64,000 nucleotides of DNA from Flavobacterium sp. KS-LB2 (GTDB taxonomy: Bacteria; Bacteroidota; Bacteroidia; Flavobacteriales; Flavobacteriaceae). Below, piece by piece: positions 1 through 7,396 of this stretch. Both the position numbers and the translations under genes were made by a program. The stretch spans positions 248,001 to 312,000 of the forward strand of contig NZ_CP145904.1 in NCBI RefSeq assembly GCF_036895565.1. The letters run 5' to 3'. How positions within the stretch are numbered: position 1 is the stretch's first letter; each line of letters starts with the position of its first letter. The notes under the pieces are model-generated. The model was not told where the DNA came from, did not search any database, and saw only the letters and a program-made list of their open reading frames with translations.

Positions 1-1109
1 GCCAAAGAATTATAGGTTGCCGAATTGACTTTGGAAAGTTGTTTCCAAGTATTTTTGTTTAAATTATAAGAAAAAATTTCCGCCGCATGATTCATGTCGG
101 TTTTCGTTACGATGATGTTATCGCCTGAGAAACCAACTAAATCATTGACATCAAATTCTCCAGTAGTGATTTGGCGAACGGTGATTGCTATCTTGGTCAG
201 ACCTGGAAAATTAACTTCAAACAATTGTTTGGTTCCGTCTATCGGCGCCACAAAATAGATTTTTTTTCCGTTAGGACTCCAAATGAAATGATCTACGGTT
301 CCATCCCAATTCGCCGTTAAGTTCATTTTCATTCCTTTGAAACTCACCATAAGGTCGTTTTTATCGGCTTCGTAACCGTCACGTTTCATTTGCAACCAAG
401 TCAAATTTCCGGTTGGAGAAAATTGTGGAGCCGTATCATATCCTAGATTTTCCTCGGTTCTATTGATGGTTTTTCCAGTTTCCAGATTGTATTCGAAAAT
501 ATTGGTGTTGGTGGAAATAGCATAATCTGTTCCTGCTTTTTTCTTGCTTATGTAAAGAATGCTTTTGCTATCTGGCGACCAAATGTAATCTTCGTCTCCG
601 CCAAATGGTTTTTGTGGACTGTCAAAATTTTCGCCTTTCAGAATGTCAGTTCCCACTGCGCCTTCTTTGTTTTCTTTGTAAAAAACATGGTTGTATTTGC
701 CTTCGTTCCAAGTATCCCAATGGCGGTAATTCAAGCCGTCATAGATTTGAACGTCTGATTTTTTCAGTTCCGGATAAAAATCTTTTCCGTGAACTTTTTC
801 GATTTTTACTTCTTCACTGTAAACGACATATTTCCCGTCTGGAGAAGTATTTTTATCTTTTAATAAATCTTTGGTTTCTTTTACTTCGGTTGGATTCCCA
901 CCATTTACGGGTAAAGTGTAGAATTTTGTACTCGATTTATTTTCTTGAACGGAAGGAGTCGTTACTTTGTAAACTACATTCTTTCCATCTTTGGAAATAC
1001 CTAAAGGAGTTACTCTTCCTAATTTCCAAAGCAGTTCTGGAGTCATTACATTTTGTGCCATAGCAGTTAAACTCATCATTAATAAGGGTATAAACAGTAT
1101 TTTTTTCAT
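1..1109 (-). CDS. Secreted S9 family (prolyl oligopeptidase-like) peptidase, N-terminal part, cut by window edge
   Basis: The first 369 codons of a serine peptidase of the S9 family; the rest lies beyond the left edge. The ATG (1107-1109) is followed by lysines and a hydrophobic signal peptide ending near AMAQ (about residue 19), so the protein is exported. What follows reads as the family's N-terminal beta-propeller, with repeated WSPD/WSPN-type blade motifs (DYIWSPDSKSILYIS, HFIWSPNGKKIYFV) and SPDGKYVVYS. The catalytic alpha/beta-hydrolase domain with the Ser-Asp-His triad would be downstream and is not visible. Members usually trim peptides taken up or processed in the periplasm. It is divergent from the FAD oxidoreductase at 1311, with a dispersed repeat between them. 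Confidence 0.87.
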   Translation of the reverse strand, partial: MKKILFIPLLMMSLTAMAQNVMTPELLWKLGRVTPLGISKDGKNVVYKVTTPSVQENKSSTKFYTLPVNGGNPTEVKETKDLLKDKNTSPDGKYVVYSEEVKIEKVHGKDFYPELKKSDVQIYDGLNYRHWDTWNEGKYNHVFYKENKEGAVGTDILKGENFDSPQKPFGGDEDYIWSPDSKSILYISKKKAGTDYAISTNTNIFEYNLETGKTINRTEENLGYDTAPQFSPTGNLTWLQMKRDGYEADKNDLMVSFKGMKMNLTANWDGTVDHFIWSPNGKKIYFVAPIDGTKQLFEVNFPGLTKIAITVRQITTGEFDVNDLVGFSGDNIIVTKTDMNHAAEIFSYNLNKNTWKQLSKVNSATYNSL

Positions 1110-1192
1110 TGTAATTATTGATTTTTTCGAATGCTAAAATTAGCCAATTTAAATTGATGTTTTTTCGTTTTTAACACTTGCTTTTTAACCTC

Positions 1193-1276
1193 GATAATCC
1201 CGAGGCGTCAGGAGGGAATCCTTTTATTTTTTTCTTTAAAAAATGAAAGATTACAACGGATAGCAGGATTAGCTCC
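1193..1276 (-). repeat. Dispersed intergenic repeat, copy C
   Basis: Read on the minus strand this begins GGAGCTAATCCTGCTATCC, continues with an AATCTTT block, an A/T-rich self-complementary middle and AAAAGGATTCCC, and ends in a CTCGGG block. The same order of blocks occurs on the plus strand at 4220-4306 and 16360-16442. It lies between two divergent genes. The function is unknown. Confidence 0.75.
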
Positions 1277-1310
1277 AAAAAAATATTATTTTTATAAAAA
1301 ATATTAAGAC

Positions 1311-2423
1311 ATGGATTTGAGCTATTGGGAGTTAAAAAACTGGTTTACTGATGTAGATTATACTATCGTAGGAAGTGGTATTGTGGGCTTGCATGCTGCA
1401 TTACGCTTACGCGAAAGATTCCCAGAAAGCAAAATTCTAGTGCTAGAAAAAGGGATGTTGCCACAAGGAGCGAGTACTAAAAATGCTGGTTTTGCATGTT
1501 TTGGGAGTCTTTCAGAAATTATAGATGATTTAAAATACCATTCAGAGGAAGAAGTGATTCATCTAATCCAAAAACGTTGGAAAGGTTTGCAATTGCTGCG
1601 AAAAAGACTCGGTGATGATACCATAGATTTCAAACCCTATGGTGGTTATGAGTTGTTTTTAAAACACGACGAAAGTTGCTACAGTGAGTGTGTTGGGAAA
1701 TTACCCTTCATCAATGAAATTTTAAGACCACTATTTAAAGCGGATGTTTTTGCCAAAGAAGTAGACCGTTTTGGGTTTAATGACATACAGGAATATTTAG
1801 TTTTCAATCCTTTTGAAGCACAGATTGATACCGGAAATATGATGCAGGCGTTGTTGAAAGAAGCAGTTTCTAAAAATATTTTAATTCTAAACCAACAAAC
1901 CGTTACTTCTTATTTCGATAAGGGAAATGGAGTGGAAGTGGCACTTGGGGATTTCAGTTTTAGTACTAAAAAAATATTGTTTGCTACGAATGGCTTTGCA
2001 AATACATTGACAACTGGAGCTGTTAAGCCGGCCAGAGCGCAAGTTTTAATCACGGAGCCTATTAAAAACTTAGATATAAAAGGAACTTTTCACTTGGATA
2101 GAGGGTATTATTATTTCAGGAATATTGGCGAAAGAATATTATTGGGTGGTGGAAGAAACCTGGATTTTGAGACGGAGAACACAACTGAATTTGGACAAAC
2201 AGAAATCGTCCAAAAAAAATTGGAACAATTATTAAAAGAAGTAATTTTGCCTCATCAGGATTTCCAAATTGCACATCGTTGGAGCGGCATCATGGGTATT
2301 GGTAACAGCAAAAGTCCCATTGTTTCACAATTATCTGATAATGTCTATTGTGGTGTACGATTAGGCGGAATGGGAGTAGCAATAGGAAGTTTAATTGGAA
2401 CAGAATTAGCAGATTTAGTATAA
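1311..2423 (+). CDS. FAD-dependent oxidoreductase, D-amino-acid-oxidase (DAO) fold
   Basis: A 370-residue soluble flavoprotein of the DAO family (glycine/D-amino acid oxidase-like), which oxidises an amine or amino acid with FAD. The dinucleotide-binding motif VGSGIVGLHAALRL lies at residues 20-33, followed by the acidic strand end VLEKG. The family's C-terminal second FAD-contact region appears as GVRLGGMGVAIGSLIGTELA. No signal peptide is seen. The substrate cannot be read from sequence. Its TAA overlaps the ATG of mtgA (TAATG at 2421-2425), so the two are probably co-transcribed and translationally coupled, although a functional link is not obvious. Confidence 0.85.
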   Translation: MDLSYWELKNWFTDVDYTIVGSGIVGLHAALRLRERFPESKILVLEKGMLPQGASTKNAGFACFGSLSEIIDDLKYHSEEEVIHLIQKRWKGLQLLRKRLGDDTIDFKPYGGYELFLKHDESCYSECVGKLPFINEILRPLFKADVFAKEVDRFGFNDIQEYLVFNPFEAQIDTGNMMQALLKEAVSKNILILNQQTVTSYFDKGNGVEVALGDFSFSTKKILFATNGFANTLTTGAVKPARAQVLITEPIKNLDIKGTFHLDRGYYYFRNIGERILLGGGRNLDFETENTTEFGQTEIVQKKLEQLLKEVILPHQDFQIAHRWSGIMGIGNSKSPIVSQLSDNVYCGVRLGGMGVAIGSLIGTELADLV

Positions 2424-3169
2424 TGGCAACGAAAATAACACCAAGAAAATCAAGACTACCCGTTAAAAAAGAACCGACCTCTTTTATGAGCAAAATAACT
2501 CGTTTTTTATTCAAAGCATTGCTATGGTTCTTTGGACTTTCTTTGTTTTTTGTGGTACTTTTTAAATTTGTTCCAGTTCCGTTTACGCCTTTAATGGTAA
2601 TTCGCGCCATTGAAAATAAAACAGCTGGAAAAGAAGTTTTTTTCAGCCACGACTGGGAACCAATTGAAAATATCTCGATAAATCTTCAAAAAGCGGTAAT
2701 TGCCAGTGAAGATGGAACGTTCTTGAAACACAATGGTTTTGATTTTGTTGCCATGCAGAAAGCGTATAAAAGCAATGAAAGAGGGCGACGAATAAAAGGT
2801 GGAAGTACGATATCACAACAAACAGCCAAGAATGTTTTCCTTTGGCAAGGCCGAAGCTATTTAAGGAAAGGTCTAGAAGCGTATTTTACGGTTTTAATAG
2901 AAATTATTTGGGGAAAAGAACGTATTATGGAAGTATACTTAAATAGTATCGAAATGGGAAATGGTGTTTATGGAGCGCAAGCAGCCGCAGAACATTGGTA
3001 CCGAAAAGATGCTTCTAGTCTTACACCTAAGCAAGCAGCAGGAATTGCAGCAATTTTACCCAATCCAAGAAAATATTCGGCAACTAGTTCTTCCTCCTAT
3101 ATTAACCGACGAAAAGATAAAATTGTTCGAGTTATGCGAACTGTTGGCAAAATAGACTATTCAAAATAG
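2423..3169 (+). CDS. mtgA: Monofunctional peptidoglycan glycosyltransferase (GT51)
   Basis: Polymerises lipid II into glycan strands at the inner membrane without a transpeptidase domain. From ATG 2423 the product is 248 residues, the usual MtgA size. A basic N-terminus is followed by one membrane helix (about 28-50). GT51 motifs are in order: EDGTFLKHNGFD with the catalytic Glu, GGSTISQQTAKNVFL, RKGLEAYFT and KERIMEVYLNSIEMGNGVYG. An in-frame extension to 2348 exists but lies inside the preceding oxidoreductase and adds nothing typical, so the overlapping ATG is preferred. The gene is followed by a hairpin terminator shared with the convergent tRNA-Ala. Confidence 0.93.
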   Translation: MATKITPRKSRLPVKKEPTSFMSKITRFLFKALLWFFGLSLFFVVLFKFVPVPFTPLMVIRAIENKTAGKEVFFSHDWEPIENISINLQKAVIASEDGTFLKHNGFDFVAMQKAYKSNERGRRIKGGSTISQQTAKNVFLWQGRSYLRKGLEAYFTVLIEIIWGKERIMEVYLNSIEMGNGVYGAQAAAEHWYRKDASSLTPKQAAGIAAILPNPRKYSATSSSSYINRRKDKIVRVMRTVGKIDYSK

Positions 3170-3200
3170 AGAAAGGTTCTGAAAAGAAACTTGAAAAATA

Positions 3201-3243
3201 AAAAACCGTAAACTCTTAATGAAAAGATTTTACGGTTTTTTTT
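3201..3243. terminator. Bidirectional terminator between mtgA and tRNA-Ala
   Basis: A 12-bp perfect stem (AAAAACCGTAAA at 3201-3212 with TTTACGGTTTTT at 3229-3240) is flanked by A and T runs, so it can end transcription arriving from either side. Confidence 0.8.
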
Positions 3244-3244
3244 G

Positions 3245-3318
3245 TGGAGAATACCGGATTCGAACCGGTCACCTCTTGCCTGCCAGGCAAGCACTCTAGC
3301 CAAATGAGCTAATCCCCC
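3245..3318 (-). tRNA. tRNA-Ala, anticodon GGC
   Basis: On the minus strand a complete 74-nt cloverleaf: acceptor GGGGGAU/AUUCUCC with discriminator A, D-arm GCTC/GAGT, anticodon stem CTTGC/GCAAG with loop CTGGCAG (anticodon GGC), T-arm ACCGG-TTCGAAT-CCGGT. The third acceptor pair is G3:U70, the identity element of alanine tRNAs, which agrees with the anticodon. The 3' CCA is not encoded. It is a single gene between convergent or divergent protein genes, with no neighbouring rRNA. Confidence 0.97.
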
Positions 3319-3443
3319 AAACGTGTTCGCAAATATAAGATATAAATTTTCCAAAAAGCAAATTTCAAAATACAAATCCATTCTATTTGAAAAAAAGTCT
3401 AATCCTGCTTTACTTTTTTTAACTTTACATCAAAATCCCCGCT

Positions 3444-4211
3444 ATGGTATCAGATAACCCAACAGGTTCGCTCTTCACAACTATCGAAAATAAAATCGCA
3501 ACCGTTTCATTTGGTCATCCTTCGAGCAATTCTTTTCCAAGAGAATTGTTAGACCGTTTAACGAATGAATTCGCTATTTTAAGTATGAATCCAGACGTTA
3601 CAGTAATTATTATTCAAAGCGAAGGCTCGGGTGCTTTTTGTGCAGGCGCATCGTTTGATGAGCTTTTGGCAGTTGCTAATGAAGCACAAGGAGCCCATTT
3701 TTTCTCCGGATTTGCACATTTAATAAACGCCATGCGAACGTGTTCTAAGCTTATCGTGGGGCGTGTTCACGGAAAAACTGTTGGTGGTGGCGTAGGAATT
3801 GCGGCTGCCTGTGATTATGTTTTAGCTACAAAAAATGCATCAATAAAACTATCAGAATTGGCAATCGGAATTGGTCCCTTTGTAATAGAACCTATAGTTT
3901 CCAAGAAAATCGGAAAGACGGCAATGGCCGAAATGACGCTCGCAGCTCACGAATGGAAAACTGCTGATTGGGCGGAAGCCAAAGGATTGTACGCTCATAC
4001 TTTTGAAACCATCGAAGAATTGGATGCCGCAATAGCCGATTTCAGCGCTAAATTATCCAGTTATAATCCTCAAGCTTTACTGGAAATGAAAAAAGTGTTG
4101 TGGGAAGGAACGCAACATTGGGACACATTGTTGTTAGAACGCGCCGCTATTTCGGGTAAATTGGTCCTGTCTGATTTTACCAGAAAAGCATTGTCTCAAT
4201 TCAAAAAGTAA
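3444..4211 (+). CDS. Enoyl-CoA hydratase/isomerase (crotonase) family protein
   Basis: A 255-residue crotonase-fold enzyme acting on a CoA thioester. The oxyanion-hole segments are visible: GAFCAGASFDEL (about 63-74) and VHGKTVGGGVGIAAACDY (about 108-125), followed by a SELAIGIGPFVIEPIV segment carrying a candidate catalytic Glu. Flavobacterial homologues are often called methylglutaconyl-CoA hydratase (leucine breakdown), but crotonase substrate calls from sequence are unreliable. A TAACTTTA promoter-like element lies 24 nt before the ATG (3419-3426). It is probably monocistronic, with a dispersed repeat starting 9 nt after its stop. Confidence 0.86.
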   Translation: MVSDNPTGSLFTTIENKIATVSFGHPSSNSFPRELLDRLTNEFAILSMNPDVTVIIIQSEGSGAFCAGASFDELLAVANEAQGAHFFSGFAHLINAMRTCSKLIVGRVHGKTVGGGVGIAAACDYVLATKNASIKLSELAIGIGPFVIEPIVSKKIGKTAMAEMTLAAHEWKTADWAEAKGLYAHTFETIEELDAAIADFSAKLSSYNPQALLEMKKVLWEGTQHWDTLLLERAAISGKLVLSDFTRKALSQFKK

Positions 4212-4219
4212 TTTTTTCA

Positions 4220-4306
4220 GGAGCTATTTCCTGCTGTTCACTATATCTTTTTATAAGGTGAAGAAAAATCACTTCATAAAAAGGATGCCGTTTCCATCAG
4301 GGCTAG
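4220..4306 (+). repeat. Dispersed intergenic repeat, copy A
   Basis: Starts GGAGCTATTTCCTGCT, then a TATCTTTTT block, an A/T-rich self-complementary centre (stem near 4248-4281), AAAAAGGATGCCG, and ends ATCAGGGCTAG. It shares block order with 16360-16442 (same strand) and 1193-1276 (opposite strand). It begins 9 nt after the hydratase stop codon. Confidence 0.75.
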
Positions 4307-4361
4307 ACCTCAGTGGAATCCATATACCAAGATTTACATCTCATTTCTCATATCAATTTGC

Positions 4362-4369
4362 TAAATTTG
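4362..4369 (+). promoter_or_regulatory. Bacteroidota -7 promoter element for queD
   Basis: TAAATTTG fits the TAnnTTTG consensus and is followed by C, 18 nt before the queD ATG. No clear -33 TTG at the usual spacing. Confidence 0.5.
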
Positions 4370-4387
4370 CATCAAAATTAAACTCCG

Positions 4388-4852
4388 ATGAGCAATATCA
4401 GAATTACAAAACAATTTAGTTTCGAAACCGGACACGCCTTATATGGCTATGATGGGAAATGTAAAAATGTTCACGGACATAGTTATAAATTGTCAGTAAC
4501 AGTAATTGGAACTCCAATTACGGATCGTTCCAATGTAAAATTTGGAATGGTGATTGACTTTACGGACTTAAAGAAAATCGTAAAAGAAGAAATTGTAGAT
4601 CAATTTGACCATGCCACTGTTTTTAATGGAACAACACCGCATATCGAATTAGCAAACGAATTGATGAGCCGCGGACATCACGTTATTTTGGTAGATTATC
4701 AACCAACAAGTGAAAACATGGTAGTTGATTTTTCTCAAAGAATCAGTAATCGATTACCAGAAGGAATCACTCTTTTCTCCTTAAAATTACAAGAAACTGA
4801 ATCTTCTTTTGCAGAGTGGTTTGCAAGTGATAATATAAAATCCATACTGTAA
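4388..4852 (+). CDS. queD: 6-carboxytetrahydropterin synthase / PTPS family
   Basis: A 154-residue T-fold enzyme that converts dihydroneopterin triphosphate into 6-carboxytetrahydropterin for queuosine synthesis. The zinc ligands are visible as His16 (ETGHAL) and His29/His31 (VHGHSYKL), and the catalytic Cys25 sits in KCKNVHGH, the QueD-type spacing. A DQFDHATVFN segment supplies the family's Asp/His pair, and a C-terminal Glu occurs in LQETESSFAEW. Only 4 nt separate it from lpxH, so the two are likely co-transcribed from the TAAATTTG element upstream. Confidence 0.9.
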   Translation: MSNIRITKQFSFETGHALYGYDGKCKNVHGHSYKLSVTVIGTPITDRSNVKFGMVIDFTDLKKIVKEEIVDQFDHATVFNGTTPHIELANELMSRGHHVILVDYQPTSENMVVDFSQRISNRLPEGITLFSLKLQETESSFAEWFASDNIKSIL

Positions 4853-4856
4853 CTTC

Positions 4857-5609
4857 ATGCAATTACCCAATAACAAAAAAATATATTTCGCCTCCGATCA
4901 GCATTTTGGCGCACCAACACCTGAGTTGAGTTTTCCTAGAGAACAGAAATTTGTGGCTTGGCTCGACGAAGTAAAAGACGATGCAGAAGCTATTTTTCTG
5001 TTAGGTGATTTATTTGATTTTTGGTTCGAATACAAAACCGTAGTCCCAAAAGGATTTATTCGTGTTTTAGGCAAACTCGCCGAAATCCGAGACAGCGGTA
5101 TTCCTATATACTTCTTCGTGGGTAATCATGATTTATGGATGGAAGATTATTTCCAGAAAGAACTGAATATTCCCGTGTTTCATGACAATCAAGAATATAC
5201 TTTTGGAGACAAAACATTTCTTATTGGCCACGGTGACGGAAAAGGTCCTGGCGATTTAGGATACAAACGCATGAAAAAAATATTTACAAATCCTTTTTTC
5301 AAATGGCTTTTTAGATGGATTCATCCGGATATTGGCGTGAAATTGGCGCAATACCTTTCCGTAAAAAACAAACTGATTTCTGGTGATGAAGATGTGACTT
5401 TTCTTGGAGAAGACAATGAATGGTTAATTCTCTATTCTAAAAGAAAACTGGAAACCAAACACTACAATTACCTTATTTTTGGTCACCGCCATTTGCCTAT
5501 GAAAGTAGCCGTAGGAGATAATGCCGAATATGTAAATCTGGGTGACTGGATTACGTATTTTACCTATGGCGTTTTTGATGGTGAGAATTTTGAGATTAAA
5601 AAGTATTAA
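4857..5609 (+). CDS. lpxH: UDP-2,3-diacylglucosamine diphosphatase, lipid A synthesis
   Basis: A calcineurin-like metallophosphoesterase of 250 residues that hydrolyses UDP-2,3-diacylglucosamine to lipid X on the cytoplasmic face of the inner membrane. The metal-site motifs run in order: SDQHFG (residues 14-19), GDLFDFW, GNHDLW, GHGDG and GHRH. The DLFDFWFEY and GDLGYKRMKKIF segments match Bacteroidota LpxH-type proteins. Its stop is 3 nt from the convergent stop of the 118-residue unknown gene. Other UDP-sugar or phosphate hydrolases share this fold, so the substrate is inferred. Confidence 0.83.
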   Translation: MQLPNNKKIYFASDQHFGAPTPELSFPREQKFVAWLDEVKDDAEAIFLLGDLFDFWFEYKTVVPKGFIRVLGKLAEIRDSGIPIYFFVGNHDLWMEDYFQKELNIPVFHDNQEYTFGDKTFLIGHGDGKGPGDLGYKRMKKIFTNPFFKWLFRWIHPDIGVKLAQYLSVKNKLISGDEDVTFLGEDNEWLILYSKRKLETKHYNYLIFGHRHLPMKVAVGDNAEYVNLGDWITYFTYGVFDGENFEIKKY

Positions 5610-5612
5610 GCT

Positions 5613-5969
5613 TTAATTCATTCCCTCTCCATACAAATATTCATCCAGATTTATTTTAAACAAAGTCCCTTCGACCAAGTCTTTTACTGCATCTAATTCT
5701 TCTATGGAAACGGCCAAATCAATTTGGGAACAAGGCGTTTTTAGTAAAAATTTGTGACATTTGTTTTTCAGTTCACAATCGTCGCAGCATTTATTTTGGA
5801 TATAGCTTTCTTCAATACAGCGCTTAAATTGTTGCAGTTCCTGCGGGGTAAAATAAAATCCCATTTCTCTAAAAACCAATTGAACTTTGTCCAGCACAAT
5901 AGCATTGTCTTTTCTCCAGTAAAAAGCGGTACCTAAATGGTTATGATATATTTGTTTTATTTCTTGCAT
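5613..5969 (-). CDS. Conserved Cys-rich protein of unknown function
   Basis: 118 residues, no signal peptide or membrane segment. I do not recognise a named family. The middle carries closely spaced cysteines (C73-type cluster CCDDCELKNKCHKFLLKTPC, about residues 61-80), which could bind zinc or an iron-sulfur cluster, flanked by predicted helices. The ATG at 5967-5969 lies 17 nt after a good TATATTTG promoter element, which supports both the gene and the start. The gene stands alone between convergent lpxH and the MFS operon end. Confidence 0.75.
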   Translation of the reverse strand: MQEIKQIYHNHLGTAFYWRKDNAIVLDKVQLVFREMGFYFTPQELQQFKRCIEESYIQNKCCDDCELKNKCHKFLLKTPCSQIDLAVSIEELDAVKDLVEGTLFKINLDEYLYGEGMN

Positions 5970-5986
5970 GTGTCATCAGTTTGAAA

Positions 5987-5994
5987 CAAATATA
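5987..5994 (-). promoter_or_regulatory. -7 promoter element for the Cys-rich unknown gene, within an inverted repeat
   Basis: On the minus strand TATATTTG, an exact TAnnTTTG match 17 nt before the ATG. It forms one arm of a 10-bp perfect inverted repeat (5986-5995 with 6003-6012), and the other arm contains the same element in the opposite direction. Confidence 0.55.
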
Positions 5995-6117
5995 AGTATT
6001 ATTTATATTTGTTCTAAATAATAAAACATAAAAAACGTATAAAAAGGCGGAATGTAATCTTGATATTATTTTACTGACTAGTTACAAGAAGTGTTTTTTT
6101 CTAAAAAAATCTAGTTA

Positions 6118-7386
6118 TTATTCGCTCTTTTCGTGTTCCTCAACATCTTTTTGTAAGTCCAGTTTTCTAAAAGTAGGCGATACGGCACCGGTAAGAAACA
6201 CGGTAATCAGTGTCATGCTTCCGCCAAAGACCACTGCATTAACAGTTCCCATCAGTTTTGCAGTTAAACCGCTTTCAAAAGCTCCCAATTCATTGGAAGA
6301 ACCCACAAATATAGAATTCACGGCTGCAACACGGCCTCGCATGTGATCAGGAGTTTTCAATTGCAAAATAGTTTGGCGTATCACCACCGAAATGCCGTCG
6401 AAAACACCACTTAAAAATAAAGCGGCTACAGACAACCAAAAAATGGAAGAAAGTCCAAAAACGATAATACAAATTCCAAACGCAAAAATTGCCGACAACA
6501 GTTTTATACCCGCATTTTTAGTAAACGGAATATAAGCGGAAATAATCAGCATTAAAAAAGCGCCAACAGCTGGAGCAGCTCTTAAAATACCAAATCCCTG
6601 CGGGCCTACTTTCAAAATATCCTGTGCAAAAATGGGCAACAACGCAACAGCTCCCCCAAAAAGAACGGCAATCATATCCAGTGATAAAGCGCCTAAAATC
6701 GTCTTATTATTGAAAACAAATTTCACACCTTCTTTTAAACTGTCCATAATGGGTTCGCCAATCTTTGGATTCAAAATAGGTTTCGTTGCAATTTGGGTTA
6801 AAGCAATCAACGCAAAAAGTGAACACCCTAAAACGATGGACATTGACCAATGAACACCAATCCAATTGATAGAAAAACCAGCTACTGCAGGCCCTAAAAC
6901 GGAACTTATTTGCCAAACGGAACTGCTCCAAGTTGCAGCATTTGGGTATGTTTTTTTAGGAACAATCAATGCCAAAAGCGAAAATATGGTCGGGCCAAGA
7001 AAAGCGCGGACCAATCCTCCTAAAAACACGAAAAAGTAAATGGAATATAAAATAGTTTGGGTAGAAAAGTCTTTTATAAAGGGTGGCCATGTAAATAAAA
7101 ACAAGCCCAAACTAATGATTGAAAACCCTAAAATACATTTGAAAAGCAATCCTTTTTTCTCCTTTTGATCGACAATGTGTCCGGCAAACAAAGCCATCGA
7201 AATTGCCGGAATAACTTCCATTAATCCAATGATTCCTAATGATAGCGGGTTTTTAGTCAAACTATATACTTCCCATTCAATGACAATAAACTGCATCGAC
7301 CAGCCAAAAACCATGGCAAAACGTAATAGCAAAAAAATATTAAATTCTTTATAACGCAGGGCAGCGTATGGGTCATTTTTTTTCAT
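6118..7386 (-). CDS. MFS transporter (MFS_3-type exporter)
   Basis: A 422-residue inner-membrane protein with about 12 hydrophobic segments, starting MKKNDPYAALRYKEFNIF. The A-loop between helices 2 and 3 reads GHIVDQKEKKGLLFK, the usual MFS signature position, and the second half has MRGRVAAVNSIFVGSSNELGAFESG, typical of the enterobactin-exporter-like MFS_3 group. Substrate unknown. A longer frame reaches 7458 but overlaps the end of recJ and adds an atypical Cys-rich tail, so ATG 7384-7386 (10 nt after the recJ stop) is preferred. It is the last gene of the recJ operon. Confidence 0.87.
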   Translation of the reverse strand: MKKNDPYAALRYKEFNIFLLLRFAMVFGWSMQFIVIEWEVYSLTKNPLSLGIIGLMEVIPAISMALFAGHIVDQKEKKGLLFKCILGFSIISLGLFLFTWPPFIKDFSTQTILYSIYFFVFLGGLVRAFLGPTIFSLLALIVPKKTYPNAATWSSSVWQISSVLGPAVAGFSINWIGVHWSMSIVLGCSLFALIALTQIATKPILNPKIGEPIMDSLKEGVKFVFNNKTILGALSLDMIAVLFGGAVALLPIFAQDILKVGPQGFGILRAAPAVGAFLMLIISAYIPFTKNAGIKLLSAIFAFGICIIVFGLSSIFWLSVAALFLSGVFDGISVVIRQTILQLKTPDHMRGRVAAVNSIFVGSSNELGAFESGLTAKLMGTVNAVVFGGSMTLITVFLTGAVSPTFRKLDLQKDVEEHEKSE

Positions 7387-7396
7387 AACAATAGAA

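Noticed and set aside
605..1063. 152-residue plus-strand ORF
   Set aside because: It lies wholly opposite the S9 peptidase gene, whose minus-strand frame has a signal peptide and propeller motifs; this frame has no family features.
2290..2610. 106-residue minus-strand ORF
   Set aside because: Antisense to the FAD oxidoreductase end and the mtgA membrane helix; hydrophobic only because it mirrors that helix.
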